From: DATLNM01 sp035536775
GTDB lineage: Bacteria; Actinomycetota; CADDZG01; WHSQ01
DNA length: 37,745 nt
Reading direction: 5' to 3'
Assembly: GCA_035536775.1 (NCBI GenBank)
Contig: DATLNM010000020.1
Location: 1-37,745 of the forward strand
Below, piece by piece: positions 1 to 7,963 of the stretch; within the stretch, counting starts at the first letter, position 1; every line of letters begins with the position of its first letter. A program made the position numbers and the translations under genes. The notes under the pieces are model-generated. The model was not told the origin of the DNA. It did not search any database and worked only from the letters and a program-made list of their open reading frames with translations.

Positions 1-65
1 ACCTCTTCGAGCAGTTCCAGCAGTTGATAGGTAGTTTCGACGGAGCGCTAGAGGCGCGGACATGA
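1..65 (+). CDS. carA: Carbamoyl-phosphate synthase small subunit, 3' end only
   Basis: The reading frame that begins at base 3 encodes 20 residues (LFEQFQQLIGSFDG...) and stops with TGA at 63-65. This resembles the C-terminus of CarA, where E. coli ends with a LFDHFIELIEQYR-type helix after the glutaminase domain. CarA hydrolyses glutamine and passes ammonia to CarB, whose gene follows 160 bases downstream, so the context strongly supports the call. The rest of the gene lies outside the window. The fragment is short, so identity rests on the match of this tail plus position. Confidence 0.75.
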   Translation, partial: LFEQFQQLIGSFDGALEART

Positions 66-86
66 GTACAGAGAGGGAGAGCTGTT

Positions 87-194
87 ATGGGAAGAGGGGA
101 TCGCAAGATCACGCGCTGGAAGAAGGATCGTCAACGGCGCAAGAGGGAGCGCGAGAAGCGCAAGGCCGAGGCACGCGGAGCAGCCCGGCGCTGA
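87..194 (+). CDS. Small, very basic 35-residue protein between carA and carB
   Basis: ATG at 87 follows a purine-rich AGGGAGAG ribosome-binding site by a few bases and opens a 35-codon frame ending in TGA at 192-194. The product starts MGRGDRK and is then almost entirely Arg, Lys, Glu, Gln and Ala, so it should be highly positively charged and probably helical or disordered. The first residues recall the small ribosomal protein bTHX (typical start MGKGDRR), but the remainder does not clearly match that family, so I do not assign a function. It sits co-directionally in the pyr operon. An RNA- or ribosome-binding role is an inference from charge only. A chance frame is possible but less likely given the good ribosome-binding site. 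Confidence 0.5.
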   Translation: MGRGDRKITRWKKDRQRRKREREKRKAEARGAARR

Positions 195-225
195 TGACCG
201 CGCTCCGGCGCGACGGGAACGCCTG

Positions 226-3200
226 ATGCCGCGGCGGACCGACCTCCACAAGATCTTGGTGATCGGCTCTGGCCCGATCGTCATCGGCCAGGCGTGCGAG
301 TTCGATTACTCCGGCGTGCAGGCCTGCAAAGTCCTGCGGGACGAAGGTTACGAGGTCGTCCTCGTGAACTCCAATCCGGCGACGATCATGACCGATCCTG
401 AATTCGCCGACGCGACCTACATCGAACCGATCACGGCGCAGTACGTCGCGAAGGTCATCGAGAAAGAGAAGCCCGACGCCTGTCTTCCGACACTGGGTGG
501 ACAAACCGGTCTGAACGTCGCCATGGAGCTCGCCGAGTCGGGCATCTTCGAGGCGCACGGTGTCGAGCTCATCGGCGCGAAGCCCGAGATCATCCGGCGC
601 GCCGAGGACCGGCGTCTTTTCAAAGAGACCATGATCGCGGCGGGGCTCGACCTTCCGCAGTCGCTGTTCGCCTACTCACTCGATGAGGCACTCGAGGCGG
701 CCGAGACCCTCGGCTTCCCGGTTGTTATCCGACCCTCGTACGTGCTTGGTGGTGGCGGCTCGGGCGTCGTGCATACGCCCGAGCAGCTCAGGACCGTCGT
801 CTCCGAAGGGCTGCGTCTGTCGACTATCGGTGAGGTGCTCGTCGAGGAGTCGATCGAAGGGTGGAAAGAGTTCGAGCTCGAGCTCATGCGCGACCGCAAC
901 GACAACGTCGTGGTCATCTGCTCTATCGAGAACGTCGACCCTCTTGGGGTTCACACCGGCGACTCGATCACGGTCGCGCCGGCCATGACTTTGACCGACG
1001 TCGAGTATCAGGGGATGCGGGACGACGGGGCTGCGGTCATGCGCGCCATCGGTGTCGAGACCGGTGGGTCTAACGTCCAGTTCGCTGTCCACCCCGAGAC
1101 GGGTCGGCGCGTCGTCATCGAGATGAACCCCCGTGTGTCGCGTTCCAGCGCTCTCGCATCCAAGGCGACCGGTTTCCCGATCGCCAAGATCGCCGCGAAG
1201 CTTGCCGTGGGGTATTCGTTGGACGAGATCGACAATGACATCACAAAGAAGACGCCCGCGTCCTTCGAGCCGTCCATCGACTACGTCGTGGTCAAGATCC
1301 CGAGGTGGACCTTCGAGAAGTTCCCCGGTAGCGATCCGCGCCTGGGCACGAAGATGAAGTCCGTAGGCGAGGCGATGGCGATCGGCAGGACTTTCGTCGA
1401 AGCGCTTCAGAAAGGCATCCGGTCCCTCGAACGGGACTCACGCAGCGGCTGGATGCCTCCCGAGACGACAACGCCACTCGAAGAGCTTGCCGAGCGCATC
1501 GCCATCCCGACCGAGGATCGCCTCCGCCTCGTCGAACACGCCTTGTTCCGCGGGATGGATCCCGCCCAGGTCGCGAGCTCCTCCATGCTCGATCCGTGGT
1601 TCGTGGACCAGATCGCTCGCATCGCAAGCGCGCGTCACGAGCTCATCGCAGCGGGCCCCGGCCTCGAAACCGAGGGCCTTAGGGATGCAAAGCGGATGGG
1701 CTTCTCCGATGCCGAAATCGCGAGCCTCACACGAACCGCCGAGCACGATGTCAGAGCGCGCCGGCACGACGCCTCGATCTTGCCGACCTACAAGACCGTC
1801 GATACCTGCGCGGCCGAGTTCGAGGCGTTCACCCCGTACCACTACTCGACCTACGAAGACGAAGACGAGGTGCGCGACGGGAGGGGCGCGCCGAAGGTCC
1901 TCATCTTGGGTTCGGGTCCGAATCGCATCGGCCAGGGGATCGAGTTCGACTACTGCTGTGTGCACGCGGCCTTCGCGCTGCGCGAGGCGGGCTACGAGAC
2001 GATCATGTTGAATTGCAACCCGGAGACCGTCTCGACGGACTACGACACCTCCGACCGTCTCTACTTCGAGCCCCTCACCTTCGAAGATGTGATGAACGTC
2101 ATCGAGAGGGAGCAACCCGCAGGCGTGATCGTCCAGCTTGGTGGACAGACGCCCCTCAAGCTCGCCGGAGCCCTCCACGCGGCCGGAGTGCGTATCTTCG
2201 GGACGTCCTATGAAGCGATCGACCGCGCGGAAGACCGCGAGCGATTCGGTGCCTTGCTCGCGGACGAATCGCTTCCGCACCCCGCCAACGGGATCGCGCG
2301 CTCGGTCGCCGAGGCGCGCGCCGTCGCAGAGGCGGTCGGCTATCCGGTGCTCGTGCGGCCCTCTTATGTACTCGGGGGGCGCGCCATGGAGATCGTCTAC
2401 GAAGAATCTTCGCTCGACCGTTACATGCAAACGGCGGCCGATGTCTCGCCCTCACACCCGGTCCTCGTTGACAGGTTCATGGAAGGAGCGGTCGAGGTCG
2501 ATTGCGACGCGCTGTACGACGGTTCGGAGCTGTTCGTCGGCGGCGTACTCGAACACATCGAGGAAGCCGGCGTGCACTCCGGCGACTCGGCCTGCGCCCT
2601 GCCCCCCTTCACGCTCGGCACCGACCAGATCGCCGAGGTGATCGCACACACCGAAACGATCGCGCGCTCCCTCGGCGTGCGCGGTCTCATCAACATCCAG
2701 TTCGCCGTCAAGGACGAGCAGGTCGCGGTGCTCGAGGCCAATCCCCGGGCATCCCGTACGGTTCCCTTCGTGTCGAAGGCCACCGGCATCCCCCTCGCGA
2801 AGCTCGCCGCCCGCGTGATGGTTGGGGCGACCCTCGCCGAACTGCGCGCGGAGGGGCTCCTCCCGGACAAGAAGGTTGGACACGAGGGCCTGGGCCATGT
2901 GGCCGTCAAGGAAGCCGTGATGCCATTCGAGCGGTTCCCGGGGGTCGATGTAGTGCTCGGACCAGAGATGCGCTCGACCGGCGAGGTCATGGGCATCGAT
3001 CGCACCTTCGGCGGGGCATTCGCCAAAGCTGAAGCCGGGGCTGGGGTCAAGCTGCCTCTCAAGGGGACGGTTTTCATCTCCGTCGCCAACCGGGACAAAC
3101 GAAGCGTCATCTTCCCCGCCAAGAGACTCGAGGACCTCGGTTTCCATCTATTGGCGACCCGGGGAACCGCCGACGTCCTGCGACGCAGCGGCGTCGAGGT

Positions 3201-3480
3201 CGAGGTCGTCCCCAAATACTCCGCTCGCACCGAGGGCGGCGATGACGACATCGTCGCTCGTATCGCCTCGGGGAACATCGAGATGGTCTTCAACACTCCC
3301 TTCGGGCGCGGTGCCCGCTCCGACGGCTATTACATCCGCACCGCGGCGGTGGCGGCCGGCGTCCCTTGCATCACCACGATGTCGGCGATAGCCGCTGCCG
3401 TGCAAGGCATCGAGACGCTCATCAAGGGTGACGTGCGGGTGCGCTCGCTCCAGTCATATCTGGCGGACGTCCCATGTTGA
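226..3480 (+). CDS. carB: Carbamoyl-phosphate synthase large subunit
   Basis: The 1084-residue product has the usual CarB length. CarB makes carbamoyl phosphate from bicarbonate, two ATP and ammonia delivered by CarA, feeding both pyrimidine and arginine synthesis in the cytoplasm. The two homologous ATP-grasp halves are visible: the first begins with KILVIGSGPIVIGQACEFDYSG near residue 10, the second with KVLILGSGPNRIGQGIEFDY near residue 560. Each carries a glycine-rich loop (RPSYVLGGGGSGV and RPSYVLGGRAMEI). The last ~140 residues form the allosteric MGS-like domain, starting around GTVFISVANRDKRS. The ATG at 226 is the first start in frame and overlaps a TGA. The gene is followed with a 7-base overlap by pyrK, so translation is probably coupled. 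Confidence 0.97.
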   Translation: MPRRTDLHKILVIGSGPIVIGQACEFDYSGVQACKVLRDEGYEVVLVNSNPATIMTDPEFADATYIEPITAQYVAKVIEKEKPDACLPTLGGQTGLNVAMELAESGIFEAHGVELIGAKPEIIRRAEDRRLFKETMIAAGLDLPQSLFAYSLDEALEAAETLGFPVVIRPSYVLGGGGSGVVHTPEQLRTVVSEGLRLSTIGEVLVEESIEGWKEFELELMRDRNDNVVVICSIENVDPLGVHTGDSITVAPAMTLTDVEYQGMRDDGAAVMRAIGVETGGSNVQFAVHPETGRRVVIEMNPRVSRSSALASKATGFPIAKIAAKLAVGYSLDEIDNDITKKTPASFEPSIDYVVVKIPRWTFEKFPGSDPRLGTKMKSVGEAMAIGRTFVEALQKGIRSLERDSRSGWMPPETTTPLEELAERIAIPTEDRLRLVEHALFRGMDPAQVASSSMLDPWFVDQIARIASARHELIAAGPGLETEGLRDAKRMGFSDAEIASLTRTAEHDVRARRHDASILPTYKTVDTCAAEFEAFTPYHYSTYEDEDEVRDGRGAPKVLILGSGPNRIGQGIEFDYCCVHAAFALREAGYETIMLNCNPETVSTDYDTSDRLYFEPLTFEDVMNVIEREQPAGVIVQLGGQTPLKLAGALHAAGVRIFGTSYEAIDRAEDRERFGALLADESLPHPANGIARSVAEARAVAEAVGYPVLVRPSYVLGGRAMEIVYEESSLDRYMQTAADVSPSHPVLVDRFMEGAVEVDCDALYDGSELFVGGVLEHIEEAGVHSGDSACALPPFTLGTDQIAEVIAHTETIARSLGVRGLINIQFAVKDEQVAVLEANPRASRTVPFVSKATGIPLAKLAARVMVGATLAELRAEGLLPDKKVGHEGLGHVAVKEAVMPFERFPGVDVVLGPEMRSTGEVMGIDRTFGGAFAKAEAGAGVKLPLKGTVFISVANRDKRSVIFPAKRLEDLGFHLLATRGTADVLRRSGVEVEVVPKYSARTEGGDDDIVARIASGNIEMVFNTPFGRGARSDGYYIRTAAVAAGVPCITTMSAIAAAVQGIETLIKGDVRVRSLQSYLADVPC

Positions 3481-4388
3481 TGGTGACGGGGGAGGTCCTC
3501 TCCCACAAGAAGTACGGGGAGCCCTACCACTCGCTCACTATCGTCGCGCCCGACATCGGGGAGCGGATCCGACCCGGTCAGTTCGTGAATATCCGGTGTG
3601 GTGCGGATCGCGCTCACATCTTGCGACGACCATTCTCGGTCTACCGCGTTCACAAGCGTGGCGGCTGGGCCTCCACGATCGAGATCGTTTTCGACGTGCG
3701 CGGAGCGGGGACCGACTACCTCGCTCAACTTCGCGGTCACGCGACGGTCGATCTCATCGGACCGCTCGGACGTGGCTTTGCCCTACCAAAACGACGCGCC
3801 CACTGCCTGCTCGTCGGGGGTGGCATCGGAGCGACGCCACTGTTCTTCCTCGCGGACGAGCTGCGCAACGAGGGCCACCGCGTTGACTTCGTACTCGGAG
3901 CTCGCGGCTCTGCCCATCTGCTCAATTCGATCGAGGCTCGCCGCGTTGCTTCGGTGTGCCGGATCACGACGGAGGATGGTAGCCAGGGCGACAAGGGGCG
4001 AGTCACCGACGTCCTCGACGAGACCCTCGAACGCTGCGAAACCGAAGTCGTTTACTCATGCGGTCCCCATGGGATGCTCGGCGCCGTCTCGCGCATCTGC
4101 ACTGCGCGCAAGATCCCTATCCAGGTTGCGGTGGAAGAGCTCATGGGCTGCGGTTACGGCGCGTGCATGACCTGCGTCATGCCGCTCCAGCGCCCTCTCA
4201 AGAAGGGTGAATCCCCCGAGGACGGGATCGTCTACGCACGCTCGTGTACCGAGGGCCCGGTGTTCAACGGTGCAGTGGTGATGTGGAACGGTTCCGCTCC
4301 GCCGGTGCCTGAGGTAGAGACCGTCGTCGCGGCAGGACGGAGCGCGATACCCGAACCCGTCGACGAGCACGCTCCCCCGGGGAACTGA
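3474..4388 (+). CDS. pyrK: Dihydroorotate dehydrogenase B, electron-transfer subunit
   Basis: A 304-residue flavo-iron-sulfur protein that passes electrons from dihydroorotate oxidation (PyrD) to NAD+. The sequence shows the ferredoxin-reductase fold: an FAD-binding motif RRPFSVYR at residues 51-58, an NAD-binding GGGIGATP at 115-122, and a [2Fe-2S] cluster motif with cysteines at about 226, 231, 234 and 258. These are the hallmarks of PyrK. It overlaps the end of carB and is followed 2 bases later by pyrD, its obligate partner. Two ATG codons (3474 and 3480) are possible starts. The last ~30 residues (rich in Pro, Glu and Val) extend past the iron-sulfur domain and look poorly conserved. Confidence 0.93.
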   Translation: MLMVTGEVLSHKKYGEPYHSLTIVAPDIGERIRPGQFVNIRCGADRAHILRRPFSVYRVHKRGGWASTIEIVFDVRGAGTDYLAQLRGHATVDLIGPLGRGFALPKRRAHCLLVGGGIGATPLFFLADELRNEGHRVDFVLGARGSAHLLNSIEARRVASVCRITTEDGSQGDKGRVTDVLDETLERCETEVVYSCGPHGMLGAVSRICTARKIPIQVAVEELMGCGYGACMTCVMPLQRPLKKGESPEDGIVYARSCTEGPVFNGAVVMWNGSAPPVPEVETVVAAGRSAIPEPVDEHAPPGN

Positions 4389-4390
4389 CG

Positions 4391-5323
4391 ATGCCGCCGA
4401 TCGATCTGTCCGTTCGCCTCGCCGCGATCGAGCTCTCGAACCCGGTGCTGGTCGCGTCGGGAACATTCGGAGCGGGGCGCGAGGGGGCTGCGTTCCTCAA
4501 TCTCTCCGATCTCGGAGGGATCATCGTCAAGTCGATGACCCTGACACCGTGGAAGGGCAAGCCGACCCCGCGTATGTGTGAGACCCCGTCGGGCATGCTC
4601 AACGCGATCGGGATCCAGAACAAGGGTGTCGAGCACTTCATCCTCGAGGACCTCCCGTGGCTAGTAAAGAAGAACGCGACCGTCTTTGCATCGATCGCGG
4701 GCAACACGGTGGAAGAGTTCGTGAAGGTCGCGGACAAGCTCCGGCTTGCCGGCCGGGGCGTGGCGGCGGTCGAGATCAACATCTCCTGTCCGAACCTCGA
4801 GGACAGGAACAACATGTTCGCCCATTCGGTCAAGTCGACCAGAGCCGTGGTCGAAGGCGTACGCAACGCGCTCAAGCGGATCCCGATCTTCCCGAAGCTG
4901 TCCCCGAACGTGACCTCTCTGCCCGCGATCGCCGAGGCTGCGCTGGAAGCCGGTGCCGATGGCCTTTCGTTGATCAACACCGTGTTCGGGATGGCGATCG
5001 ATATCGAGTCCCGCCGCCCCAAGCTCGCGGGTGTCGTCGGTGGTCTCTCGGGCCCGGCGATCCGCCCCGTTGCCGTACGTGCAGTGCACGATGTTCATCG
5101 AGCCTTTCCGCACGTTCCGATCATCGGACAGGGTGGCATCGCTTCAGCCGAAGATGCCATCGAGCTGATCCTCGCCGGCGCGTCCGCCGTCGCGGTCGGC
5201 ACGAGCAACTTCGTCGATCCTCGGACCTCGATGCACGTTGTGACCGGCATCCGTGACTACATGACTCGCCACGGTGCCACCTCGGTCTCCGAGTTGGTGG
5301 GCGCGCTAAAGGTCGAAGGATGA
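4391..5323 (+). CDS. pyrD: Dihydroorotate dehydrogenase, class 1B catalytic subunit
   Basis: This 310-residue FMN enzyme oxidises dihydroorotate to orotate. Visible features are the class 1 active-site segment NISCPN at residues 130-135, whose Cys133 is the expected catalytic base, the substrate-loop region MLNAIGIQNKG, and FMN phosphate-binding segments GGLSGPAIRP and GQGGIASAEDAIE near the C-terminus. A Cys base plus the adjacent pyrK defines the NAD-linked heterotetrameric class 1B type rather than the membrane, quinone-linked class 2 enzyme found in mycobacteria and streptomycetes. The gene starts 2 bases after pyrK and overlaps pyrF by 4 bases. Confidence 0.95.
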   Translation: MPPIDLSVRLAAIELSNPVLVASGTFGAGREGAAFLNLSDLGGIIVKSMTLTPWKGKPTPRMCETPSGMLNAIGIQNKGVEHFILEDLPWLVKKNATVFASIAGNTVEEFVKVADKLRLAGRGVAAVEINISCPNLEDRNNMFAHSVKSTRAVVEGVRNALKRIPIFPKLSPNVTSLPAIAEAALEAGADGLSLINTVFGMAIDIESRRPKLAGVVGGLSGPAIRPVAVRAVHDVHRAFPHVPIIGQGGIASAEDAIELILAGASAVAVGTSNFVDPRTSMHVVTGIRDYMTRHGATSVSELVGALKVEG

Positions 5324-6036
5324 TGGAGGTTCCGGACAACCCCATATGCGTCGCCCTCGATGCGCCGGGGGCGGACGAGAACATCGCGCTGGCAGCTCAG
5401 GTCGCTCCCCACTGTGGGCTGCTCAAAGTGGGTCTCACCGCGTTCGTCGAGCGCGGTCCCTCGCTGGTCGCCGAGTTGCGTCACCTGCGACCCGTCTTCC
5501 TCGACCTCAAGCTCCACGACATCCCCGCGCAGGTCAACGGCGCCGCGGGACGCGCTGCAGCCCTGGGGGTCTCGATCCTCACCATCCACGCTGCAGGAGG
5601 TGCAGAGATGATCTCGGCCGCGGCCGAAGCGACGCGGGGGAGCGATCTCACCATCGCCGCAGTAACGGTGCTGACCAGCCTCGACGATGCCTCTCTCGAG
5701 CAGATCGGTCTCGCCGGACCGGCCGAGAGCGCGGTTCTGCGCCTTGCAGACATCGCCCTTGGTGCGGGCGCCGGGGCGCTCGTGTGCTCTCCGCTGGAGG
5801 TCGCCCCCGTGCGGAGCAGGTTCGGGACCCTCTCCGAAGGAGGACCACTCTTGATCGTGCCCGGCATCCGTCCCGCCGGCTCGGACTCGGCGGATCAGCG
5901 CCGAACGCTTACGCCCCGAGAGGCGCTCGAGGGCGGAGCCGACATCTTGGTGATCGGGCGCCCCATCACGGCCGCTCCGAACCCAGAGCGCGCTGCACAG
6001 GACCTTGCCCACGAGCTCGCCGGGACGTTCACATGA
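5320..6036 (+). CDS. pyrF: Orotidine 5'-phosphate decarboxylase
   Basis: The 238-residue TIM-barrel enzyme decarboxylates OMP to UMP, the last step of de novo UMP synthesis. The catalytic Asp-Lys-Asp signature is plain in LDLKLHDIP (D62, K64, D67), and the phosphate-binding segment VPGIRPAG is near the C-terminus. Its length and motif fit the short E. coli/Bacillus type, not the longer (about 275 residue) type 2 enzyme that usually precedes mihF in Actinomycetia. The start ATG overlaps the pyrD stop codon (ATGA), and the stop overlaps the pyrE start, indicating translational coupling. Confidence 0.95.
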   Translation: MMEVPDNPICVALDAPGADENIALAAQVAPHCGLLKVGLTAFVERGPSLVAELRHLRPVFLDLKLHDIPAQVNGAAGRAAALGVSILTIHAAGGAEMISAAAEATRGSDLTIAAVTVLTSLDDASLEQIGLAGPAESAVLRLADIALGAGAGALVCSPLEVAPVRSRFGTLSEGGPLLIVPGIRPAGSDSADQRRTLTPREALEGGADILVIGRPITAAPNPERAAQDLAHELAGTFT

Positions 6037-6611
6037 ACACCGACGAGCTGATGGCTGTGCTCGAGCAACGCGGCGCGGTGATGCACGGTCACTTCCAACT
6101 TTCCTCCGGGCGCCACTCCGACCTCTTCGTTCAGAAGTTCCGCGTCCTCGAGGACCCCGAGGTCACATCGCAGATGGGGAAGTCGCTCGCCGACGCATTC
6201 ACCGGGAAGTTCGAGCTGGTCGCGTCTCCCGCGGTCGGCGCGCTCGTGCTGGGTTTCTCCACCGCGCTCGCGGCGCACACGAAGTTCGTCTTTGCAGAAC
6301 GCGCCGATTCGCGACTCGCGTTCCGCAGGGGATTCACGATCCCCGAAGGAACCGATGTTCTCGTTGTCGAAGACGTCATCACAACAGGTGGATCAGCGCG
6401 CGAAGTCGTCGACCTTGTGCGCGAATACGGAGGCAACCCGATCGGTGTCGGAGCTCTTCTCGATAGGGCCGATGCTGCTCGAACCGAACCTCTCGGCGCG
6501 CCGCTCGTGTCGCTGGTGACGCTTGAAGCCCAGTCGTGGACACCCGAAGATTGCCCGCTGTGCTCGTCCGGCGCGCCACTGGAAGATCCGGGCAGCCGCC
6601 GCCTTTCTTAG
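6033..6611 (+). CDS. pyrE: Orotate phosphoribosyltransferase
   Basis: PyrE joins orotate to PRPP to give OMP, the substrate of PyrF encoded just upstream. I chose ATG 6033, which overlaps the pyrF stop in an ATGA arrangement and gives 192 residues. A longer open frame upstream is just the pyrF region read out of frame. The PRPP-binding motif VLVVEDVITTGGS lies at residues 109-121. An FAERADSRLAFRRGF segment near 87-101 replaces the YxRKExKxHG flexible loop of the E. coli enzyme, as in the shorter Thermus/archaeal-like PyrE group. Two Cys (CPLC) lie near the C-terminus and may bind a metal, but this is speculative. It is the last pyr gene of the cluster. Confidence 0.92.
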   Translation: MNTDELMAVLEQRGAVMHGHFQLSSGRHSDLFVQKFRVLEDPEVTSQMGKSLADAFTGKFELVASPAVGALVLGFSTALAAHTKFVFAERADSRLAFRRGFTIPEGTDVLVVEDVITTGGSAREVVDLVREYGGNPIGVGALLDRADAARTEPLGAPLVSLVTLEAQSWTPEDCPLCSSGAPLEDPGSRRLS

Positions 6612-6618
6612 CGTTCCG

Positions 6619-6647
6619 TTGCGGGGTGAAGTAGCCCTGCCTATAAT
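6619..6647 (+). promoter_or_regulatory. Promoter for mihF-gmk
   Basis: TTGCGG at 6619-6624 and TATAAT at 6642-6647 are separated by 17 bases, a near-ideal housekeeping sigma promoter. It lies just after pyrE and about 80 bases before the mihF start, so it would free the mihF block from control of the pyr operon. A strong AAGGAGG ribosome-binding site (6711-6717) sits 8 bases before the mihF ATG. Confidence 0.75.
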
Positions 6648-6725
6648 CCGGCTCGGACCGGTGAACGCCACGCTCACCCACAGCTCGAGTCGCACTCTGC
6701 CCGCCACCACAAGGAGGAGCCCCAG

Positions 6726-7043
6726 ATGCCCTTGCCCCCTCCGCTCACGGAAGAACAGCGACGTCAGGCGTTACAGAAGGCGGCCATCGCGCGGCGCAAG
6801 CGAGCGGAGCTGAAGGATCAGCTCAAGAGTGGGAGGACCAGCCTGAGGGAGCTCCTCGACCGCACCGCGGATGAGATCGTTGGGAAGATGAAGGTATCGA
6901 CGGTCCTCGAATCGCTTCCAGGCGTCGGACGGGTAAGGGCGCGCAAGATCATGGAGCGACTCGACATCTCTGAATCGCGCCGTATGCGCGGGCTCGGTGC
7001 GAAGCAGAAGGAGAATCTTCTTACCGAGTTCGCCCGCAGGTAG
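6726..7043 (+). CDS. mihF: Actinobacterial integration host factor
   Basis: This 105-residue basic protein matches the mIHF/sIHF family, a nucleoid-associated DNA-bending protein restricted to Actinobacteria and unrelated to HU/IHF of other bacteria. The diagnostic helix-two-turn-helix segment reads VLESLPGVGRVRARKIME around residues 60-77, followed by a C-terminal RMRGLGAKQKENLL helix that contacts DNA. The N-terminus begins MPLPPPLTEEQR, typical of the family. Its place before gmk is the same as in Mycobacterium and Streptomyces, and it is the best single marker that this window is actinobacterial. It has its own promoter and a consensus ribosome-binding site. Confidence 0.93.
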   Translation: MPLPPPLTEEQRRQALQKAAIARRKRAELKDQLKSGRTSLRELLDRTADEIVGKMKVSTVLESLPGVGRVRARKIMERLDISESRRMRGLGAKQKENLLTEFARR

Positions 7044-7060
7044 CACGGAAACCCTCTTCG

Positions 7061-7636
7061 TTGCGCTCTCCAGCCGCCGGCAAGCGCGGCAGACTCTTCG
7101 TCTTCTCGGGTCCTTCCGGTGCGGGCAAAGGAACCCTCGTCCGCGCCCTGCTCGAACGCCGCTCCGACGTCGAGCTCTCCGTATCTGCCACGACTCGCCC
7201 GGCGCGTCCCGGCGAGCGCGATGGGATCGACTACCACTTCCTACCGGTTCAGCGCTTCCTCGAGCTCCGAGACCAGGGGGGCTTCCTGGAGTCTGCGGAG
7301 GTCTACGGGAACTATTACGGGACCCCCCGGGGACCCGTGGAGGCGGCGTTGAACATGGGCCGGGACGTCATCTGCGAGATCGACATCCAGGGGGCTATGG
7401 CCATCAAGCGAGCCGTGCCCGAGGCCGTCCTGGTGTTCATCGAGCCGCCCTCCCTCGACGAGCTCTTCCTGCGTCTGCGGGGTAGGGGCACCGAGGATCC
7501 AGAGACGCTGTCGACGCGCCTGAAGGCCGCCTACGACGAGGTCAAGCGCAAGGGCAGCTACGACCACATCGTGGTGAACGACGATATCGAGACCGCGGTG
7601 GGCGAACTCGTCCGTATACTGGAGCAGGCTGCCTGA
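7061..7636 (+). CDS. gmk: Guanylate kinase
   Basis: The product (191 residues) phosphorylates GMP to GDP. It carries the P-loop GPSGAGKGTL at residues 17-26 and the GMP-binding segments TTRPARPGERDGIDYHF and ESAEVYGNYYGTP, all standard for Gmk. Start is TTG at 7061, 17 bases after the mihF stop, which gives a short N-terminal tail (RSPAAGKRGR) before the first strand. No ATG or GTG alternative fits better. It is co-transcribed with mihF and followed by rpoZ. Confidence 0.95.
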   Translation: MRSPAAGKRGRLFVFSGPSGAGKGTLVRALLERRSDVELSVSATTRPARPGERDGIDYHFLPVQRFLELRDQGGFLESAEVYGNYYGTPRGPVEAALNMGRDVICEIDIQGAMAIKRAVPEAVLVFIEPPSLDELFLRLRGRGTEDPETLSTRLKAAYDEVKRKGSYDHIVVNDDIETAVGELVRILEQAA

Positions 7637-7655
7637 GCTGAGCGGCAGCTTCACC

Positions 7656-7682
7656 CCAGACTGCAAGATTCCAGACTGCAAG
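7656..7682 (+). repeat. Tandem 12-base direct repeat before rpoZ
   Basis: CCAGACTGCAAG occurs at 7656-7667 and again at 7671-7682, separated by ATT. It lies in the gmk-rpoZ gap just upstream of the rpoZ ribosome-binding region. A TATACT box at 7615-7620 inside the end of gmk could place it in an rpoZ 5' leader. It may be a local duplication or a binding site, and I cannot tell which. Confidence 0.55.
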
Positions 7683-7701
7683 GCAACAGAAAGGTCCGCG
7701 C

Positions 7702-7950
7702 GTGATCGAGCCTAAGATCGAGTCGCTGCTGAAGGATGTCGACTCCAAATACACACTCGTCATCCTGACTGCGAAGCGAAGCCGTCAGATCAATTCCTAC
7801 TTCAGCCAGCTCGGCGAAGGCGTTGCCGAGTTCGCGCCTCCCCAGGTTCCGATCAGCACCGAGCGTGCTCCCAAGGCGCTTTCCCTCGCCCTCCAGGAGA
7901 TCGCGGAGGGCAAGGTCAAATACGAGCGCACCGCCGACGGCATCAAGTAA
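7702..7950 (+). CDS. rpoZ: RNA polymerase omega subunit
   Basis: An 82-residue protein beginning MIEPKIESLLKDVDSKYTLV, with the family segment TAKRSRQINSYFSQLGEG and a conserved C-terminal half containing KALSLALQEIAEGKVKYER. Omega binds and helps fold the beta' subunit of RNA polymerase. The start is GTG at 7702 with an AGAAAGG ribosome-binding site upstream. Position between gmk and coaBC is the conserved actinobacterial order. Confidence 0.94.
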   Translation: MIEPKIESLLKDVDSKYTLVILTAKRSRQINSYFSQLGEGVAEFAPPQVPISTERAPKALSLALQEIAEGKVKYERTADGIK

Positions 7951-7963
7951 GAGACCTCTATTG

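Noticed and set aside
1438..2430. 330-codon minus-strand open frame inside carB
   Set aside because: Antisense shadow of a well-supported gene in high-G+C DNA; no conserved motif.
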